Part shown: positions 58,601 to 64,000 of the stretch, one piece after another
Layout: every line of letters starts with the position of its first letter
How positions within the stretch are numbered: position 1 is the stretch's first letter
Source of the DNA: Cylicocyclus nassatus
Lineage: Eukaryota; Nematoda; Chromadorea; Rhabditida; Strongylidae
Assembly: GCA_958299035.1 (NCBI GenBank)
Contig: CATQJL010000223.1
Span: 51,008,302 to 51,072,301 of the forward strand
DNA: 64,000 bases
Direction: 5' to 3'
Notes under the pieces: generated by a model
What the model saw: only the letters and a program-made list of their open reading frames with translations
The model's database searches: none
What the model was told of the DNA's origin: nothing
Made by a program: the position numbers and the translations under genes

Positions 58601-61600
58601 CAAGGGGGGTGATCAGCATGCTCGAACACCCCTGTGCCAAATTCCAGCCCCCTAGCTCAAATTTTCAAAAAATCGATAAAATCGATAAAAGTAATGGACG
58701 ATCTTGAAAACTAATATTGTATTCGTAATCTGCATGCTCGATTACCCTCTGTGCAAACTCCCAGCCCCGCAGGTCAAACTTTGCAAAATCGATAAAATCG
58801 ATAAAAGTAATGGACGATCCTGAAAACTAATATTGTGTTCGTGATCAGCATGCTCGATTACCCCCCTGTGCAAAATCCCAGCCTCGCATGTCAAAATTTA
58901 CAAAAAATCGATAAAATCAATAAAAGCAATCGATAATTCTGAAAACTAATATTGTATTCGGAATCCCCATGCTCACTTCCCCCCTGTGCCAACTCCTAGC
59001 CCTGTAGGTGAACTCTGCCAAAAAATCGATAAAAATCGGTAAAATCGACATCGATCGATAACGAAAAGTGGACTGTGACACCCGCCGGGGCCCGAAGTGT
59101 ATGTGTGCCAAGTTTGGTCCGGATACGGCGGAGCCGGGTAAGCCAGCTAGTATTTCATAAGTACAATGTTCTAGTAGATTTTTAACATTGCAAAAATATT
59201 GTTCATAGCTAATTTCTAGAAATTCACAATAACAAGAAACTTTGTGTTAAGAAAAATCTCCTTAGCAATGACAAACTTGACTTTCAAAATAATATGGATC
59301 CAATATGTAGTACGTTAAATTTCATTCTCATCGCTATTATGAATTGTATAGCTCAAAATTTCCAGATAGCGCATGTCGGGCCCGTCCAATTACTTCAGAG
59401 ACTATCAGTAGTTTTCAAAACTGCAAGAAAATCTTGGGAAACTTGGAGATTATAGGATGGCCAGGTTATTTTTGAACAAAAGAGCATGAAGAACACTAGT
59501 ATTCATGGGTTTCAGAAGACGTATCCCAGCTTCAGCAAGCATTTGGTAACGTCGAGGAAATTCATGGACAGTTGTTGATTACTAACACATCTATCAAATC
59601 GACCGCAGACATTTTTAAGTCACTACGAGTTGTCGAAAACCACGGTCCAACGGGTAGTCGGTCTCAAATTCACAATTTTGGACGTACACGACTCTTTCAG
59701 GAGCTGTTATCATCAAGGATAATTCAAATCTGGAATTAATTCAGATAGATTCTTTAGAAAGCATTCATTCTGATCAGAAAACAGCAGTCATCATCCAACA
59801 GCCAAAAGCGATTATCACATCGGTAAGACAGCTCCAGTGATGACTTCTACCTGGACTATTACTCCAGCCCAAATCGGTGCATACTGAGATTTGACCAGAG
59901 TTTTGAGGAAAATTATTCACTTTGTGGGACAAAAAATATAATAAACATACCGAATATTTCAATCGCTTACTTCCTCAGAAAGGACACATTGCTACTTGCT
60001 TAACGTTCAAAAAACAATGGATTGATCTGATTTCACCTGAAAAACTGAAAGCGTATCCCTGCTATCGCCTCACACAGTAATTTGCGACTCTGTTGAAAAC
60101 AATGTTTCCTTTTTGCAGAAAACAAGCTACAGGTTGCGCGTTTCCACCTCAGGAAAGGTAGAACTAAAAGCCATGGTTTCTAATCCGGATGAAGGAGGTA
60201 TGGTACCCTACTTTGTTTCTAACACATTGAACGTATGATAGACTAGCTGGCTTCTATGGAGGGCTCGGCACGAGCTGACACTAGGGAAATTTTCAAAACG
60301 AAGTCCCCTCTGGTCTTGAAAATTTCGCACGAATTCCTCTTTGACCCTGAACTCTAAATGTAAAAACCCTAAAAAACGAAACGCGGACTCAAAAAAAAGA
60401 AAAAAACGTCGCAACTTTGTGTCTTCTCGGCCACAAAAAATCCATTTACTTTTTGTCGCAAAAACGATGCGCAGCTTCGCCCGGTGCCAACTGTGCCCAG
60501 CCCTGTTCATAGTACCCGGTAACTGAATTGGTCAACACACAACGGAGGCTTTAACATACTAACATACAAGCATACTTAAGAATTTCGAGTTTTACATATG
60601 TAGAAATTGAGGTAATCACATTATGGGCATATTTTACCGTACCGCCGCAGTAAAAATAGCTTCTCACAAATAAATTTTACAAATGTGACCTGTCTAATTT
60701 TCATCAAAATTTACTTGGGATGACAACTAGCTTCACCTTACAAAACTTGAATTTGCTAGAACTAATAGCCCTATGTAAGACTGACCTGTTAAATTGAAGC
60801 TCAGTAAACCAGTCATTTTAAGGACTGATTGTTCTGTACGTCCTCTATGCAGTTATTCTTCTCATTGTTAACATTTTCCTCATCGCTGGGTTCGTATACA
60901 TAATATTTGTACAGGTACATATTTCTATTAGGTTGTCCGGAAATTAATGCCCGTTTTGAATTTCAACCGCAATAAGTAATACACCTCTCACTTCTAAATA
61001 GGATGCAGAGTACCATTCGATAGAGTAAAGCAAGCTCTACAAAAACGCCATATTGCTTTTGCAACAGCTTTCATCCACCTCGAGTTTCAAGCCAACTAAA
61101 AAGACTCAGCAGCCCGAAAAGTCGAAAAAAATCGTAACTCAGTTTACAAAAATCCTACAAAAATTCTTACTTGCTCATGTAAACACTATTCACATAAGAC
61201 ATCTATATACGCCTTTGCCGTATTTTTTTCTCTGCTAGAAATCAAGAAAACGGAAATTTTCGCGCATTTGCCATTTGCCGTGTTGTGCCGTCCTCACATA
61301 GATAGTTGTATACTACAAACCTGTAGAAGTGCAAACGTAAATCCTCAGCTCTCTATAAGCTTTAATTCTCAAGAAATTTGAATTTTAGCTTGGACCACCT
61401 AACTAAGGAAAGCTATATTCGGTATTTCTCGAGAACTAAAGCTTGTAGAGAGCTGAAAATTTAAGTCTGTACTTCTGCAGGCTTGTGGTATACAATTACC
61501 TATGTGGGGACGGCACAGCATCACTTTGGCAAATGCACGAAAATTTCCGTTTTCTTGGTTTCTAACGGAGGGAAAAATGACAAAGGCGTATATAGATGTT

Positions 61601-62418
61601 TTATATGGATAGTCTTTACGTGAGCAAGTAAGAATTTTTGTGAACTCAGTTACGATTTTTTTCGATTTTTTGGGTTGCTGAGTCTTTTTAATTTTAGGCT
61701 CGAAATTCGAGGTGGATGAGAGCTGTTGCAAAAGCAAGATGGCCTTTCTATAGAGCTTGTTTTACTCTATCGAATGGTACTCTGCATCCTATTTAGAAGT
61801 GAGAGGTGTATGACTTATTGCTGTTGAAATTCAAAACGGGCATTAATTTCCGGACAACCTAATATTATGTTTTTTTTGTTGAGATAAGGTTAACATGATA
61901 CAGAGAAAGAAAAAGAAGCCACAACCTCAGCCTCTCAAATTCTACACAGCAATTCAAGGAAAGTAAGATCATAATGATGAAAAATCTTGATTCACAACCT
62001 TTCAATCATTGAATAAATTTGGTTTTTGGCTGGCACGTGTATCAGATCCCGCTAATTTTTTTCTGGAAAATGTTCAAAGAAGGGTCAGCAAGTGAAATAT
62101 TTTTACCTTACTGTCTTGACAATAGACTGAAGTGATTAGAGATACTGTGTTGCCAATATCTGAAAAACTTTGGTATAATTTCGTAGCTGAACCAACAATT
62201 TTGTGCGTAGATATGTTCCAACCACCTAGTTGTTCAAGTTCAAATAGTAATTAAAAAGAAGTTTATTATGAGTAGAAGATTGGTCATACAAATGTTAAAA
62301 ATGTGTAAACATGCAATGGCAGTAAAGGTTAGTATCTACTTTTGCCTCGACAAATGATAATAGCAGGTTGAAAATGCGTGATGAGAAAAAGAATACTGCA
62401 TTGATAAACAGGGATTAG
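52670..62418 (+). CDS. receptor L-domain (irld-type) single-pass membrane protein, no kinase
   Basis: Exons join in frame: 52670-52769, 54684-54935, 54982-55170, 57682-57903, 59366-59464, 59516-59653, 59701-59822, 59979-60076, 60133-60197, 60823-60914, 61889-61962, 62367-62418, about 500 residues. Most early introns are phase 1. Exon 1 encodes a signal peptide (MKMRLAVFIMAMLLATLS). The body has two or more leucine-rich L-domain-like segments with their typical cysteines (ECHITKEL...NCKIISGNITI; CRARPIT...FQNCKKILGNLEI). These resemble the ligand-binding L domains of insulin/EGF receptors, as in the nematode irld families. Exon 10 gives a hydrophobic helix (LYVLYAVILLIVNIFLIAGF) and exon 11 a basic stop-transfer segment (RKKKKPQ). 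A short tail follows with no kinase domain. The acceptor of the 60133 exon (alternative 60119) and the last exon are the least certain. Introns are filled with transposons. A decoy or non-kinase receptor role is inference. Confidence 0.72.
53680..54380. repeat. diverged GACATGCTGAT/GGTAGGGGGTCAAAA array in intron 1 of the L-domain gene
   Basis: At least three or four ~130-bp units carry ACATGCTGATNNCGAATAT, GCATGACTACTGTAGG and GGTAGGGGGTCAAAA. An inverted part near 54230-54360 ends the array. The motifs match the interior of the fold-back element at 20975-21687, so this is an older relative. Confidence 0.6.
55391..55740. repeat. AGGCAGTGTCCGGGCAA terminus plus GC-rich block in intron 3
   Basis: AAAGGCAGTGTCCGGGCAA matches the left terminus at 48960, and ACTCGA and AAGGCGCGAAAA-like blocks follow in the same order. 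A GC-rich stretch with inverted CCGTGGCGG/CGGTTACCG blocks follows. The right terminus was not found. Confidence 0.5.
55745..56202. mobile_element. fold-back element, family F1, copy 1 (intron 3)
   Basis: GGAAGGATACTTGGTGACCG at left is inverted at right. About 125 bp per arm pair, including GCGCTGATTC and AAATCTRTKTTC. The arms resemble those of the element at 56973-57423. Confidence 0.75.
56973..57423. mobile_element. fold-back element, family F1, copy 2 (intron 3)
   Basis: CAAGGGAATGGTCA and GTCGAAGTGGCCA at left are inverted at right. Arms of about 130 bp carry the same inner block (ACGCTGACTT...AATCTGTCTTCC) as copy 1. Non-coding. Confidence 0.75.
57957..59150 (+). mobile_element. Helitron-like element, family H1, longest copy, with tandem 120-bp units
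   Basis: It begins TCTTATATATAAAGCTGAAT after A and ends GGCGGAGCCGGGTAAGCC...CTAG before T. Three full units and one partial unit of exactly 120 bp (anchored at 58201, 58321, 58441 and 58561) carry GGGCTGGGAGTT, GGGGATTCCGAATAC and ATCGATTTTATCGATTTTTT. After a hairpin centred near 58603 the units recur in inverted order to about 59040. It lies in intron 4 of the L-domain gene. No RepHel protein. Confidence 0.88.
60243..60570 (-). mobile_element. partial Helitron-like or fused repeat
   Basis: ACTAGCTGGCTT at 60242 is the H1 3' end read on the minus strand. It continues as GGAGGGCTCGGCACGAG and AAAACGAAGTCCCC, matching the repeat at 32920-33000. It fades near ACATACTAACATACAAGC. The H1 5' start is absent. 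It sits in an intron of the L-domain gene. Confidence 0.5.
60928..61862. mobile_element. mariner-like fold-back element with >400-bp arms
   Basis: Both ends begin TTAGGTTGTCCGGAAATTAA and are flanked by TA. The arms pair almost throughout and meet near 61395, so the 935-bp element is one giant inverted repeat. Features such as GCTTTTGCAACAGCT and GCAAATGCRCGAAAATTTCC recur in both arms. The TTAGGTTGTCCGGAAA terminus is of Tc1/mariner type. It lies in an intron of the L-domain gene. Confidence 0.85.
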
Positions 62419-62625
62419 CATGAAGTTCACTCGAAGTTCATAGATCAGAACTAACCGAACTAAGTATGTACAAAGACTATAAGTAAATCGGAGTCATAGG
62501 CCTGATGGAGGTGAAAACAAATCGGCACGGTCAACGTCGCACTAATATACATGCTGTGATTGAAGAAGCATCAAATGGCAAGTGGATGGATAATAAGCTG
62601 CCGCAATTTAAACTTCTACAACCAT

Positions 62626-64000
62626 TTATCGGGTTTTGAGTTTTTCTCCTCTGGTTCCGGCATAGTCGGTGAACACATGGAGAAACACCAGGAAAGTGCA
62701 CAAGATGATTGGTCCAATTATAGCACCCTAAATAGCAAGTTTGCATGTGGTAGACCGAGCTGTCAAAAACCAAGAACTATCCCTTTATCAATACTCTTAC
62801 TCAGATCAACGGATCAGAGCGAAAGATTTATGGTTCGCAATATATGTGAATCTTTGGTGCCTGACCTCGTAATTATTGTAATGACTAAGTAATCATAAAA
62901 GAAAACCTCCAAAAGCAATGACTGGAAATGCAAATCCCATCACCAAACTCGTGGGTACCCTTCGGCTACTGTAGCCGATGGCCGCATACTCAAGCCTAAG
63001 AAAAAAGCAAGGAAGCTTACCTGAAGCCCAAGCCAGTACATGCCGCCGATAATGGACAGACCAGTCAAATATGGATGGGAGAATCTGCAATCAAAATGGA
63101 TGAGGTTTGACGATAAACGAGACAAATAACAGGCTCACTTGACTTCTTTGTAGAAAGCCGTATCAGCGAACAAGCGTGGTGCAAATGACAAGACAGCAAA
63201 TACTATTGCGGAAGCTAGCTCGCCTCGCACCTATAAAAGAGTCAAAAAATCAAAGCCCGGTCGGAAATCTGCTAAACTTACAAGCCACAGCTCAATTACG
63301 CCAAAGATGCAAACAATATAGGGAGGCATGAGGGGGATGGCGGCAAATAAGGCGGCGAGCACTGAAACAATTAGAAAATGATTACTACAAGACAATGTTC
63401 TAACATTGATGAACTTACTGCTAGGAACGAAAACAACGTTGAGGTCAAAAAGAGTATGAAGAAAATAGGTGTAAAGACCATAAAAGAGGGCCATCTTCGA
63501 CGAAAGGACGAACACCCCCCTAAAGCATTTGATTCAAAAACAATAAAATCGATGTAGTTTATACTCACGAAATTGCCTGCTCAATAGCACCGGTCACTTC
63601 ATGATTAGATGACTTAGACGGTTCTGTTTGAAGATTACTAGTTGCAGATGTAGTTGCTGGACTTTCGGACGTTTGTAGCAAATGCGGCAGGTTGCTGACC
63701 CATTCAATTGGCAGCCAGCGATCGCGAGAGGCAGACAGGAGGTAGTAAACCACTGTCAGGAACACGATCTGAAAAAAGCAGTGTATAATTTCATTTAAAA
63801 GAGAAGGAATTAAAATCCCAACTTACTGTTTCAATGACTAGGTTGATAATGTCTGTTCCAAAGTCCAGAATAAGTCCACCCAGGGAACCCAGCAGTGACG
63901 CAACTAGGGAGAGATTACCAGCCAGCAGGGACCATGCCGAACGAGCCACCTGAATTGGCTCCTCGAGAAAAATTAAAACAAGTTCCTCGTGACTGATAGT
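62626..64000 (-). CDS. TMEM245: TMEM245 homologue, C-terminal part (AI-2E transporter-like membrane protein)
   Basis: Exons on the minus strand: 64000-63827 (continues beyond the window), 63768-63569, 63519-63419, 63361-63282, 63230-63139, 63084-63021, 62727-62626 (stop), all in frame. The translated end shows VFVLSSKMALFYGLYTYFLH, VVFVPSMLAALFAAIP, FADTAFYKEVKFSHPYLTGL, GMYWLGLQGAIIGPIILC. These match the most conserved C-terminal region of animal TMEM245, which belongs to the AI-2E/TqsA-like membrane permease superfamily. At least four to five transmembrane segments are visible. The Ser/Thr-rich stretch in the 63569-63768 exon (residues like SESPATTSATSN) is a loop that varies between species. 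Cellular function is poorly known; the transporter role is inferred from the family. It is convergent with the L-domain gene, whose putative stop is about 200 bp away. Confidence 0.93.

Noticed and set aside
58185..58640. 151- and 129-codon frames with 40-residue repeats
   Set aside because: The repeats are the 120-bp Helitron units, open on both strands because 120 is divisible by three. No protein evidence.
62560..62892. 110-codon plus-strand frame near the end of the L-domain gene
   Set aside because: It is the antisense shadow of the last TMEM245 exon.

Overview
This 64-kb window is nuclear DNA from a nematode, probably a clade V (rhabditid/strongylid, hookworm-like) species. The evidence is short exons separated by introns ending in TTTTCAG-type acceptors, an SL1-type spliced-leader RNA gene, a zer-1 orthologue with nematode-style gene structure, a receptor L-domain gene of the kind expanded in nematodes, and very dense small non-autonomous transposons. 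No bacterial, organellar or viral block was seen.

Four cellular protein genes could be assembled exon by exon. (1) zer-1, minus strand, 210-4574: 21 exons, about 850 residues, complete; it encodes a leucine-rich/armadillo substrate receptor of a CUL2 ubiquitin ligase. (2) A classical short-chain dehydrogenase of the C-factor/sniffer type, plus strand, 30297-32709: 6 exons, 250 residues. (3) A secreted-then-membrane-anchored receptor L-domain protein, plus strand, 52670 to about 62418: about 12 exons and 500 residues, with a signal peptide, cysteine-bearing L domains, one transmembrane helix and a short basic tail but no kinase. (4) The C-terminal half of a TMEM245 (AI-2E transporter-like) membrane protein, minus strand, 62626 to past the window end. 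Genes 3 and 4 are convergent, about 200 bp apart. The four do not form an operon or a common pathway.

Everything else is intergenic or intronic and is dominated by mobile DNA. There are at least two Helitron-like families (A|TC...CTAG|T and A|TC...CTGG|T), one with head-to-tail copies and internal palindromes. There are mariner-like fold-back elements with TA targets, a TTAA-target element with a Helitron nested in it, a palindromic element with an 8-bp target duplication inside a Helitron, a Harbinger-like element in an intron of the dehydrogenase, several fold-back families, a ~4-kb element with inverted ends filled with a degenerate minisatellite, and two ~0.4-kb tandem duplications.

Two features deserve most attention. 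At 22390-22517 there is a spliced-leader RNA gene (SL1 variant, donor site, three helices, Sm site) lying inside a GC-rich element with inverted ends. At 42081-43883 there is a very young LTR retrotransposon with apparently identical 256-bp LTRs and a 5-bp target duplication; its only long reading frame is a 345-codon coiled-coil Gag-like protein, and it has no pol.

Long AT-rich stretches (about 4.6-9.9 kb, 10.2-13 kb, 13.9-15.5 kb and 18.4-20.6 kb) show no convincing gene. Exon boundaries were read by eye from splice consensus and reading-frame phase, not from transcripts.
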